This document shows, piece after piece, positions 1-7,967 of a stretch of 38,338 bases of DNA. Below the pieces are notes generated by a model, which did no database searches, had not been told where the DNA came from, and saw only the letters and a list, made by a program, of their open reading frames with translations. The DNA lies in contig DIWM01000004.1 of assembly GCA_002428485.1 (NCBI GenBank), positions 1 to 38,338 on the forward strand. The letters are read 5' to 3'. Both the position numbers and the translations under genes were made by a program. How positions within the stretch are numbered: position 1 is the stretch's first letter; each line of letters opens with the position of its first letter. Origin of the DNA: Deltaproteobacteria bacterium UBA6106. Lineage in GTDB: Bacteria > Desulfobacterota > Syntrophorhabdia > Syntrophorhabdales > Syntrophorhabdaceae.

Positions 1-281
1 ACCAAATAGAGATTCAAGGCAGCATCTTCTTTACATCTTCTTGGCATCTCAGATTTTGATAAAAATATCATTCGTTATCGTTTTGCCTTGACATCGTTCC
101 CGGAAAAGATCAAAGTTGAATGTATTAAATAAAACATGCAATGCTGAAGCTTATCAGCTTTGCAGATGATCTGCATATGAAGGCGGCCTGGAAGGCCATG
201 AAGAATGAACTGTGCCGAGCGCATATTGAGTCTTTAGAGTGCAAGAACAAAAAGCAATAAAAAAGATATGGTGACGAGATA
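1..281. other. Leader region upstream of the MFS gene; no firm gene
   Basis: No convincing gene is visible. A frame open from about 10 to 132 on the plus strand has a plausible-looking tail (…YRFALTSFPEK…) but is preceded by a stop at 7-9. A 39-codon frame runs from 141 to 260. Either could be the remnant of a decayed gene; I do not recognise either. A TTGACA hexamer at 88-93 has no well-spaced -10 partner. Confidence 0.3.
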
Positions 282-1493
282 ATGGCTATCCCATACCAAT
301 GGATAATTATATCGGTATTATGGCTCTCCCATATCATATATTTCCTTAACTATATGATGATAGGAACCTTGTCTCCTTTTGTCCAGCCTGAATTCCAGCT
401 CACTACAGCTCAGGTAGGCCTGCTCTGCAGCGCTGTAACTATCGGCTCGCTGGTCAGCAACATCCCGGCAGGGATGCTGAGTGATACTTATGGGGCAAAA
501 TGGATCATGGTTGTTGGCCTTATACTCATAGGGTGCTGCGAGTTTGCGATCAGTTTTTTTAATTCATTCATCTGGGTCTTCGTGTTTCTGATTTTTGTGG
601 GAATGGGGATCGGCTGCAACCAAACACCTGCAAATAAGGCCGTTATAATGTGGTTCTCGCAGAAGGGACGCGCCACGGCCATGGGGATCAAACAAACAGG
701 CGTTACGCTTGGCGGGGTCGTTGCCTCCTTTTTGCTCCCCGTTACGGCACTTTATTTCGGCAGCTGGCGTTATTCATTCAAGCTGGCAGGGTTTGCCGCT
801 TTGATGGCTGCCGTCCTCATCCTTTTTTGCTACACGGAACCGCCCCATCAGCCCGGCGACGTTTCCAAGGGCAATACTTCATGGAAGAACAGCTTTCTGA
901 TGCTGTTTAAGGAAAGAGATTTCATTTTTATCTGCCTGTCCGGCATCTTCCTTATGTTCATTCAGTTTTCCTTTCTCGGGCATTTTGTCCTTTACGCCAC
1001 GAAGGTGCTCGGCCTTCCTGTTAAAAAGGCGGGCGCCATCCTTGGCATAGCCTTCTTCGCGGGCGCTTTAGGGAGGGTTGTGTGGAGCGTCTCGAGCGAC
1101 TACCTTTTCGGGACCGGGAGAAGAATAGTCCTCTCTATCATCGGTGCTGCCGGAGCGTTCGTTACAGTCGCCTTTATCTTCCTTTCGGCGGACAGCCCGC
1201 TCTGGGTAATCTACACCCTTGCCGCACTGTTCGGATTCACCGGCCTGGGCTGGAATGCCGTCTATCTGACAAGAGTGGGGGAATTTCCGGGGCGGGCATT
1301 GGCAGGAGTTGCAACTGGCCTCAATTTTGTGATCGTAAACACGGGCGCCATAGTCGGACCACCTTTTTTTGGCTATTTAGTTGACCTCACAGGCGGATAT
1401 AGGGCCTCATGGTTCTTTACGGGATGCTGCATGGCGATGGTTGCTTTTTTGAGTGAGCTGCAGAAAAAAGAGCGTATGTTGACGGAGCCGTAA
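282..1493 (+). CDS. MFS transporter (12-TM permease)
   Basis: This is a major facilitator superfamily permease of 403 residues, the usual size for a 12-helix member. It should act in the cytoplasmic membrane. The translation is a series of hydrophobic helices, beginning with one at about residues 8-30 and ending with one near 375-392. The loop after helix 2 reads GMLSDTYGAKW, matching the family motif A (G-x-L-[SA]-D-x-[YF]-G-x-[KR]) in the 2-3 loop. A related GRVVWSVSSDYLFG stretch occurs in the second half, as expected for the internal duplication. The substrate cannot be told from sequence; organic anions are common for this subgroup. The stop codon is followed after one base by the ATG of a cupin-type regulator, so the two are translationally coupled and the regulator probably controls the transporter. 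The ribosome binding site is weak. Confidence 0.9.
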   Translation: MAIPYQWIIISVLWLSHIIYFLNYMMIGTLSPFVQPEFQLTTAQVGLLCSAVTIGSLVSNIPAGMLSDTYGAKWIMVVGLILIGCCEFAISFFNSFIWVFVFLIFVGMGIGCNQTPANKAVIMWFSQKGRATAMGIKQTGVTLGGVVASFLLPVTALYFGSWRYSFKLAGFAALMAAVLILFCYTEPPHQPGDVSKGNTSWKNSFLMLFKERDFIFICLSGIFLMFIQFSFLGHFVLYATKVLGLPVKKAGAILGIAFFAGALGRVVWSVSSDYLFGTGRRIVLSIIGAAGAFVTVAFIFLSADSPLWVIYTLAALFGFTGLGWNAVYLTRVGEFPGRALAGVATGLNFVIVNTGAIVGPPFFGYLVDLTGGYRASWFFTGCCMAMVAFLSELQKKERMLTEP

Positions 1494-1494
1494 T

Positions 1495-2025
1495 ATGGAA
1501 AATATTGGCGAAAAGATCAGGCATGAAAGAAAGGCCAAGGAGATGTCTCTTGCCGGGCTTGCTTCCAGGCTTGGAATAAGTTCAATGACGCTACAGCGCA
1601 TTGAAACAGGCAAGACCAGCCCTTCTGTAGCTGTACTCGCACAGATCTCCCATCAGCTCATGCGACCCATCGATTTTTTTATCAAAGAAGATAAAGCAAA
1701 AGTACTTCACATCAGTAAAGACCGGCAGCCGATAATGAAATCTTCCAGAATGAAGTTGACGGTAATTGCACCGCAGAACCTTATGGACGAGGATATTTTC
1801 ATCAATCTGGGAGAAGCAAAGAAAGGACAGTTCATCAGCTCCCATACCGAGGAAGGCTGCTCTTTTGTTTATATACTTGAAGGCGAGGGCGTCTTCGAGC
1901 ATAACGGAATTGAATACCACCTCAAGCCAGGTGATACGCTATACTATAATGCAAGGTTTCCCCACTCCGTCAGTACTAACGTTAACCTTAAATTCATCAG
2001 TATATTTTTCAAAGGGAAGAGGTAA
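1495..2025 (+). CDS. XRE-family HTH regulator with C-terminal cupin domain
   Basis: This is a 176-residue transcription regulator. Residues about 4-61 form an XRE/Cro helix-turn-helix, with LAGLASRLGISSMTLQRIE as the recognition region. Residues about 105-172 form a small cupin barrel (HTEEGCSFVYILEG, then LKPGDTLYYNARFPHSV), the usual effector-binding domain of this class. Family members typically sense a small metabolite and control an adjacent transporter or catabolic gene. The start overlaps the end region of the MFS gene almost perfectly (stop 1491-1493, ATG 1495), so the two form one operon. No operator can be defined with confidence. The effector is unknown. The two-domain architecture is clear; the regulatory target is inference from position. 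Confidence 0.9.
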   Translation: MENIGEKIRHERKAKEMSLAGLASRLGISSMTLQRIETGKTSPSVAVLAQISHQLMRPIDFFIKEDKAKVLHISKDRQPIMKSSRMKLTVIAPQNLMDEDIFINLGEAKKGQFISSHTEEGCSFVYILEGEGVFEHNGIEYHLKPGDTLYYNARFPHSVSTNVNLKFISIFFKGKR

Positions 2026-2077
2026 GGTAGCAGCAGATTTGCATATCCTGATGATCAACAAAATATGCGGTGAGGCG

Positions 2078-2971
2078 ATGAAGAAAATGAGAATGTTGAG
2101 TACGGCCACGCAGGGGGCAATCATTCTCTTTGCGTTTCTGGTGGCGTTATTGCCCTGGGGGTGCCAGGCTTCTGTGCAGCAGACGCAAGGGAAGCCTGCC
2201 CTCGATGTCCCCTACGAGCCGACGAGCAATACAATAACGCAGGAGATGCTCAGGATCGCAAACGTGACGTCCGCGGATGTGGTCTACGATCTCGGCTGCG
2301 GAGACGGCCGTATCGTGATCATGGCAGCAAAGGAGCGAAAGGCAAGGGGCGTCGGTGTTGATCTGGACCCGGCGCGCATCAGGGAGAGCAAAGAAAACGC
2401 CAAGTCTGCCGGGGTTACCCACCTTGTACAATTCATCGAACAGAACCTTTTCGATACGAATATAAGCGATGCTACGGTCATAATGCTCTATCTCTGGCCG
2501 GAGGTAAACCTGAAGCTCCGGCCGAAGCTCCTGCGGGAACTGAGGCCCGGCACCCGCATCGTCTCGCACAGCCACACTATGGGTGATTGGAAGCCCGAGT
2601 CTGAGACAAAGGTGGAGGGACATTACCTTTACTTTTTCATCGTCCCTGCCAATAGTACGGGCACATGGAGATTGACCGGCCCTGATCTGAGCAACCCTGC
2701 GTCTCTCAGGCTTACACAGAAGTTCCAGATGATCCAGGGCTCAATGTCCTCAGGCCCAGGGGCATATCCCGTGATGAATGGCCGCCTCAAGGGCAGCTCC
2801 ATCCGTTTTGTAATAGAGAGGATGGTCCAGGGGGTAAAGGAAATACGCTTATTCGAGGGCAATATCTCGGGCAATGTCATAGTGGGGACGGTAAAGAACC
2901 AGATGGGCAATACGGTAAGCGCCTGGAAAGCCATACGGGACGCCGCTACCGCCGTGCCCATTGCGGAGTAA
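2078..2971 (+). CDS. Exported class I SAM-dependent methyltransferase-like protein
   Basis: The 297-residue protein starts with a basic segment and a hydrophobic stretch (about residues 11-28) ending in LLPWGCQAS, which looks like an export signal. Cys29 could be lipidated, but proline at -3 is atypical for a lipobox. The mature part has a class I methyltransferase core: VYDLGCGDGRIV (motif I, residues 69-80) and GVGVDLDPARI (motif II). An Asn/Asp-rich strand then leads to LRELRPGTRIVSH. Homologues with a similar core are known to me as predicted secreted methyltransferases of unknown substrate. The frame stays open upstream to 1766, inside the regulator gene, but the signal peptide supports 2078. 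An in-frame ATG at 2051 is an alternative. Placing a SAM enzyme outside the cytoplasm is odd because SAM is not expected there. Confidence 0.8.
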   Translation: MKKMRMLSTATQGAIILFAFLVALLPWGCQASVQQTQGKPALDVPYEPTSNTITQEMLRIANVTSADVVYDLGCGDGRIVIMAAKERKARGVGVDLDPARIRESKENAKSAGVTHLVQFIEQNLFDTNISDATVIMLYLWPEVNLKLRPKLLRELRPGTRIVSHSHTMGDWKPESETKVEGHYLYFFIVPANSTGTWRLTGPDLSNPASLRLTQKFQMIQGSMSSGPGAYPVMNGRLKGSSIRFVIERMVQGVKEIRLFEGNISGNVIVGTVKNQMGNTVSAWKAIRDAATAVPIAE

Positions 2972-3034
2972 ACACTAAGAGTCGTCACCGCGGGTTGACT
3001 ACCCCCTCCAATTCTGATAACCTAATAGGTCTAC

Positions 3035-4387
3035 ATGCAAAAACGATCCGGCTGGAAACAAAAGTCCAAAAAAGATATTCAGGAGATCTTCAGATACTGC
3101 GAGGAATATAAGTCCTTCCTGGACAGATCCAAAACAGAAAGGGAGGCGGCGCGGTCCATAAGGGATCACCTCGCAAAGAACGGTTTTTCAGAAGATCATC
3201 CCGGTGAAAAGGTGTTCCGTATCAACAGGGGAAAAGAGGTGATCGCATTCCGAAAGGGAGAGAAAGACCCGGCTGAGGGCCTCAGGATAATCGTGGCGCA
3301 CATCGATGCGCCGAGGCTTGACCTCAAGCAGAACCCTGTCTACGAAGATGTCGACCTTGCGCTTCTCCGTACGCACTATTACGGGGGCATCAAAAAGTAC
3401 CAGTGGGTTGCCATACCGCTTGCCCTCCATGGTGTCGTTATAAGGGCCGACGGGACGGCAGTGGAGATAACCCTCGGCGAGGCTGACGACGACCCCGTCT
3501 TTCTCATCGACGATCTCCTGCCCCATTTGTCGAGGAAGACCCAGGATGAGAAGAGGTTGTCAGAGGCGATAGAGGGGGAGAAGCTTATTGTTCTCTTCGG
3601 GAATATTCCCCTTGCAGGCGCGGAGAAAGACGCCGTCAAACAGTCGGTTTTAAACATATTGAAAGGCCGGTATGGGATCAGCGAAGAGGATTTTATAAGC
3701 GCAGAACTCGAGATAGTGCCTGCATTTAAGGCGCGGGATGTAGGCATCGACAGGAGCATGATAGGTGCCTATGGCCAGGATGACCGGGCGTCTGCCTTCG
3801 CCCTCCTTAAGGCGATCTGTGACGGAGAGGCACCGCAGCAACCCTGCCTTGCCATATTTGCCGACAAGGAAGAGATCGGGTCCGAAGGGAACACGAGCGT
3901 AAGATCCAGCTTTTTACAGCTTTTCTTGTATGATGTCCTTGCGGGCATGGGGATTAAGGCCGACGAGGCCTTGATCCGGAGGATGCTTTATAGCTCGAAG
4001 GCGTTGTCCGCGGACGTGAACGGCGCTGTCAACCCCACGTTCCAGGACGTACATGAAAAACAGAATGCATGCTATCTCGGTCGCGGCATCTGCATCTCGA
4101 AATTTACCGGCCATCTCGGCAAGTCCGGGGCAAGTGACGCGAACGCCGAGTATGTAGGCGAGATACGCCGCCTCTTTGACCGTGCGGGCGTCATCTGGCA
4201 GACCGGAGAGATGGGAAAGATCGACGAAGGGGGAGGCGGAACAGTGGCAAAATTCCTTGCCGCCTACGGCATGGACATAATCGATTGCGGCGCCCCGCTC
4301 CTCACCATGCACTCGCCATACGAGATATCGGGCAAGATCGATATCTACGAAACATACCGCGCTTTTCAGGTTTTTTTTAGATCGTAA
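3035..4387 (+). CDS. M18 family metalloaminopeptidase
   Basis: This 450-residue aminopeptidase belongs to the M18 family (aspartyl aminopeptidase/LAP4-like, dodecameric zinc enzymes that remove N-terminal residues from peptides). The expected metal and catalytic positions are visible. His89 lies in AHIDAPRLDLK, Asp249-Asp250 in GAYGQDDRASAF, Glu279-Glu280 in DKEEIGSEG, and a C-terminal His426 in LLTMHSPYEISG. SADVNGAVNPTF is the family's substrate-pocket segment. Length is normal. It is cytoplasmic, with no signal peptide. The gene ends 19 bases before lon on the same strand, so peptide trimming may be co-expressed with Lon proteolysis. Bacterial members of this subgroup are often annotated simply as aminopeptidase; exact specificity cannot be assigned. 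Confidence 0.92.
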   Translation: MQKRSGWKQKSKKDIQEIFRYCEEYKSFLDRSKTEREAARSIRDHLAKNGFSEDHPGEKVFRINRGKEVIAFRKGEKDPAEGLRIIVAHIDAPRLDLKQNPVYEDVDLALLRTHYYGGIKKYQWVAIPLALHGVVIRADGTAVEITLGEADDDPVFLIDDLLPHLSRKTQDEKRLSEAIEGEKLIVLFGNIPLAGAEKDAVKQSVLNILKGRYGISEEDFISAELEIVPAFKARDVGIDRSMIGAYGQDDRASAFALLKAICDGEAPQQPCLAIFADKEEIGSEGNTSVRSSFLQLFLYDVLAGMGIKADEALIRRMLYSSKALSADVNGAVNPTFQDVHEKQNACYLGRGICISKFTGHLGKSGASDANAEYVGEIRRLFDRAGVIWQTGEMGKIDEGGGGTVAKFLAAYGMDIIDCGAPLLTMHSPYEISGKIDIYETYRAFQVFFRS

Positions 4388-4406
4388 AATGGAGGCTTAA
4401 GAATTT

Positions 4407-6773
4407 ATGACGGAAATTGAGACAATTGACATACCCAATCTGATCCCGCTCCTTCCCGTACGTGACATGGTCATGTATCCGTCCGTTATTTTACCGCTTT
4501 TTGTCGGGCGGGATATGTCGATAAATGCCGTAGAGAAATCGCTGTCCAAGGACAGGCTGATCCTTGTTGCTGCTCAAAAGGACCTGACGGACGAAGATCC
4601 TCTTCCCGCCAGGATATACTCGGTAGGCGTCGTATCCCAGATCATGAGGATGCTGAGGCTGCCCGACGGCAGGGTGAAGGTACTTATCCAGGGGCTTAAA
4701 AAGGCACGGATCCAGGAATATGCACAGGAGACCCCAACGTTTCTGGTGAAGATAGAGACGATCAATGAGCCATTGATAACGGAGATCACCCTCGAGATCG
4801 AGGCGCTCATGCGTTATGTAAAGGAAGAGATGGAAAAGGTGGTCTCCATGGGCAGGATGGTCCCGCCCGACATACTGATGGTCCTCGATACGATCGATGA
4901 ACCGGGCAAGCTCGCCGACGTCGCTGCCGCCAACCTGGGGCTCGCGGTGGACAAGGCGCAGGAGGTCCTCGAGATCGTTGACCCTGTTGAGCGCCTCAAG
5001 AAGCTCTCGGAGATCCTTGGAAAAGAGATAGAGCTCCTCAATATGCAGGCAAAGATCCTCTCCCAGGCAAAGGAAGAGATGACGAAATCCCAGAGGGAAT
5101 ATTTTCTCAGGGAGCAGATGAAGGCCATACGGACCGAGCTGGGCGAAGGCGATGAAAGGACGGAAGAGGTTGAGGACCTGAAAAAGCGGATCAAAAAGGC
5201 AAAGATGCCCAAGGATGTCGAGAAGGAGGCGAAAAAGCAGCTCGAGCGGCTCGACATGATGCATCCTGACGCCATCGAATCTACCATGGTCAGGACATAC
5301 CTTGAATGGCTCGTGGAGCTGCCATGGAACAAGACAACAAAAGACAGCATCGACATCAAACGGGCGAAGAAGACCCTTGATGAAGACCATTATGACCTGG
5401 ACAAGGTGAAGGAGAGAATCCTTGAGTTTTTAAGCGTTATGAAGCTCAAAAAAGGGGAGATGAAGGGCCCCATCCTCTGTTTTGTAGGCCCTCCCGGCGT
5501 CGGCAAGACGTCGCTGGGGAAATCGATAGCGCGCGCCCTGGGGAGGAAATTTTCACGGATCTCCCTTGGTGGTATGAAGGATGAAGCCGAGATCAGGGGG
5601 CACAGAAGGACTTATGTCGGTTCAATGCCGGGCAGGATCATCCAGAGCATAAAGCAGGCAGGAACGAATAACCCGGTCTTCATGATGGACGAGATAGACA
5701 AGATAGGCAACGATTTTCGCGGTGATCCGGCGAGCGCGCTGCTCGAGGTCCTCGATCCGGAGCAGAACAATTCATTCAGCGATCATTACCTGAACGTACC
5801 CTTCGACCTCTCGCGGGTCATGTTCATTACAACGGCAAACCGGGTGGACACGATCCCCGCGGCGTTAAAGGACAGGATGGAGACCATCTACATATCGGGC
5901 TACACGGACCGGGAGAAGCTCAAGATAGCAAATCAATACCTCATCCCAAAGCAGTTGAAAGAGAACGGCCTCAACGGCAGGATGCTGGGATTTGCAGACC
6001 ATGCCCTCCTGAAGATAATACAGGAATATACAAGGGAAGCGGGTTTAAGGGGACTTGAGAGGGAAATCGCTGCCATAGGGAGAAAGATCGCACGGAGGAT
6101 CGCGGAAGGGAACAGAGAAAAGGTGACGGTTACCGCGAGGAACCTCCAGTCATACCTGGGGCCTTCCAAGTACCTGCCGGAGACCATGCACGAGGAAGAT
6201 GTCGCAGGCGTGGCGAGCGGCCTTGCGTGGACGGAATTCGGCGGCGACGTGCTCTATGTCGAGGCTTTGTGCAGGAAGGGCAAAAAGGAACTGACCCTCA
6301 CGGGCAGCATGGGCGATGTGATGAAGGAGTCTGTCCAGGCGGCGCTGACCTACATAAAATCAAAGGCAGATACCCTGGGTATCCCAAAAGATACATTCGA
6401 CGACCTTGAGATGCACGTACACGTCCCACAGGGCGCTATCCCGAAGGACGGTCCTTCAGCGGGTATCACAATGGGCGTGGCCATGATAAGCGCTATCACA
6501 AAAACTCCTATTGACCGCAAGATAGCCATGACAGGCGAGATAAGCCTGACGGGCCGCGTGCTCCCTATTGGCGGCCTCAAGGAAAAGACCCTCGCGGCAC
6601 TGAGGAACCGGATGAAAGAGGTGATCGTCCCCGGGGAAAATGGCCACGAGCTCACAGAAATCCCGGGGTATGTAAAGAAAAAGATGAAATTCCACTTAGT
6701 GAAGAATATGGATGAGGTAATAGCCATAATATTCGGCAAGAATCCGAGTGAGGCAACAAAGCGTAAAATGTGA
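4407..6773 (+). CDS. lon: ATP-dependent Lon protease
   Basis: This is a full-length LonA of 788 residues. The N-terminal substrate-binding domain spans about residues 12-205 (IPLLPVRDMVMYP). A helical linker follows, then an AAA+ module with Walker A GPPGVGKTS at 361-369, Walker B VFMMDEID at about 424-431 and sensor NRVDTIP. The C-terminal Ser-Lys protease domain has catalytic Ser684 in KDGPSAG and Lys725 in GGLKEK. Lon degrades misfolded and selected regulatory proteins in the cytoplasm. A GGAGG ribosome binding site lies about 12 bases upstream of the ATG, downstream of the M18 aminopeptidase gene. The last codons (TKRKM-stop) fall inside an intergenic GTGAAATG-type repeat, so the C-terminus was probably reshaped by the repeat. 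No heat-shock promoter was recognised. Confidence 0.97.
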   Translation: MTEIETIDIPNLIPLLPVRDMVMYPSVILPLFVGRDMSINAVEKSLSKDRLILVAAQKDLTDEDPLPARIYSVGVVSQIMRMLRLPDGRVKVLIQGLKKARIQEYAQETPTFLVKIETINEPLITEITLEIEALMRYVKEEMEKVVSMGRMVPPDILMVLDTIDEPGKLADVAAANLGLAVDKAQEVLEIVDPVERLKKLSEILGKEIELLNMQAKILSQAKEEMTKSQREYFLREQMKAIRTELGEGDERTEEVEDLKKRIKKAKMPKDVEKEAKKQLERLDMMHPDAIESTMVRTYLEWLVELPWNKTTKDSIDIKRAKKTLDEDHYDLDKVKERILEFLSVMKLKKGEMKGPILCFVGPPGVGKTSLGKSIARALGRKFSRISLGGMKDEAEIRGHRRTYVGSMPGRIIQSIKQAGTNNPVFMMDEIDKIGNDFRGDPASALLEVLDPEQNNSFSDHYLNVPFDLSRVMFITTANRVDTIPAALKDRMETIYISGYTDREKLKIANQYLIPKQLKENGLNGRMLGFADHALLKIIQEYTREAGLRGLEREIAAIGRKIARRIAEGNREKVTVTARNLQSYLGPSKYLPETMHEEDVAGVASGLAWTEFGGDVLYVEALCRKGKKELTLTGSMGDVMKESVQAALTYIKSKADTLGIPKDTFDDLEMHVHVPQGAIPKDGPSAGITMGVAMISAITKTPIDRKIAMTGEISLTGRVLPIGGLKEKTLAALRNRMKEVIVPGENGHELTEIPGYVKKKMKFHLVKNMDEVIAIIFGKNPSEATKRKM

Positions 6774-6827
6774 AATGTAAAATGTGAAATGTTTAAAACC
6801 TTTTACTTTTCACCTTTCACCTTTCAC
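6763..6827. repeat. GTGAAATG / CACCTTTCAC inverted low-complexity repeat
   Basis: The left arm is a tandem of GTAAAATGTGAAATG words (6763-6792). The right arm is a run of CTTTTCACC/TTTCACC words (6799-6827), whose reverse complement resembles the left arm. Together they can form a long imperfect hairpin between lon and the radical SAM gene. The lon stop codon (6771-6773) lies in the left arm. Related CACCTTTCACCTTTTAC words recur near 12508-12528. Confidence 0.75.
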
Positions 6828-6849
6828 AATATCAGCTGGTAGCTTGCTT

Positions 6850-7863
6850 ATGAAAGAAGCGTTGTTCTACGAGAAGCGTGATGAAAAAACCGTCCAATGT
6901 ATGCTCTGCCGGCATCACTGCGTCATCGGGGACGGAAAGAGAGGGCTTTGCGGCGTAAGGGAGAACAGGGGCGGCACATTATATTCCCTCGTCTACGGGA
7001 TTCCCTGTTCCTACCACGTAGACCCCATTGAAAAAAAGCCCCTTTTCCATTTCTATCCCGGCTCGCGGGCATTTTCCATCGCAACCGTAGGCTGTAATTT
7101 TCAGTGCCTTCACTGCCAGAACCACGACATATCGCAGATGCCGAGGGAGACGCAGCGGGTCTACGGTGAGAAGATGGAGCCTTCCGAAGTAGTGGAACTG
7201 GCAGAGCGGTCCGCATGCCGGAGTATTTCCTACACTTACACTGAGCCCACCATATTTTATGAATACGCCCTGGATATAGCGAAACGCGCGAAAGAGAAAG
7301 GGATAGCGAACAATTTTGTTACCAACGGCTACATAGAAGATGAGCCGCTTATGGCAATAAGACCGTACCTCGATGCGGCGAACATCGACCTGAAGGGCTT
7401 TGACCCGTCCTTCTACAGGAAGGTCTGCAAGGCAGAGTTGTCCGGGGTGCTCGATACGATACGGGCATATAAAAGACTGGGCATATGGATCGAGCTGACG
7501 ACCCTTATTATACCCGGCCATAATGACAGCGATGAAGAATTTCGTTCCATCGCGAGGTTCATCAGGGACGAACTTGGCCCGGAGACGCCTTGGCACGTGA
7601 GCGCCTTCTACCCCACCTACAAGCTCCTGGAACCCTCAAGGACAAAGCCAAAGACCCTCGCGCGGGCCCGCGAGATCGGCCTCGGCGAAGGCTTGCGGTA
7701 TGTCTATGAGGGCAACATCCCCGGTTCTGACGGCGAGAATACTTACTGTTATCAGTGCAAAAAGGCAGTGATAAAGCGCGTCGGTTTTACCATCTCAGGG
7801 TACCACATTAAAGAAGGGGCCTGCGAATACTGCGGCGCTGCCATTGATGGCATAGGCATTTAA
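6850..7863 (+). CDS. amrS: AmmeMemoRadiSam-system radical SAM enzyme (AmrS-like)
   Basis: This is a radical SAM protein of 337 residues from the preferred start. An ATG at 6784 is also in frame, but it and the next codons lie in a repeat hairpin, so 6850 is favoured. The N-terminal cysteines C17, C20, C24 and C34 (CMLCRHHC … GLC) precede the SAM cluster motif C82-x3-C86-x2-C89 (GCNFQCLHCQN). ISYTYTEPTIF, ITNGY-like VTNGY and NIDLKGF are typical of the pyruvate-formate-lyase-activating-like AmrS family. The C-terminus carries two CxxC pairs (CYQC and CEYC), probably a zinc ribbon. AmrS is named for co-occurrence with AMMECR1 and Memo proteins; neither is encoded here. The reaction is not established to my knowledge. 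Neighbouring genes give no further clue. Confidence 0.88.
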   Translation: MKEALFYEKRDEKTVQCMLCRHHCVIGDGKRGLCGVRENRGGTLYSLVYGIPCSYHVDPIEKKPLFHFYPGSRAFSIATVGCNFQCLHCQNHDISQMPRETQRVYGEKMEPSEVVELAERSACRSISYTYTEPTIFYEYALDIAKRAKEKGIANNFVTNGYIEDEPLMAIRPYLDAANIDLKGFDPSFYRKVCKAELSGVLDTIRAYKRLGIWIELTTLIIPGHNDSDEEFRSIARFIRDELGPETPWHVSAFYPTYKLLEPSRTKPKTLARAREIGLGEGLRYVYEGNIPGSDGENTYCYQCKKAVIKRVGFTISGYHIKEGACEYCGAAIDGIGI

Positions 7864-7967
7864 CAATTACAATAGGTTACTTAATTTCTTTTCAAAAAAT
7901 CCGATAACACTTCAGAGCATCATGAAAGTAGATATGGTGTCAATTATTTCATATCAGGGGGGTCCCC

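Noticed and set aside
141..260. 39-codon ORF before the MFS gene
   Set aside because: No ribosome binding site and no recognisable features; listed only as a possible relic.
1766..2077. Long N-terminal extension of the exported methyltransferase
   Set aside because: It overlaps the cupin domain of the regulator in another frame, and the signal peptide at 2078 marks the natural start.
6784..6849. Upstream in-frame start of the radical SAM gene adding 22 residues
   Set aside because: The added residues are encoded by a repeat hairpin and have no ribosome binding site; family similarity begins after 6850.
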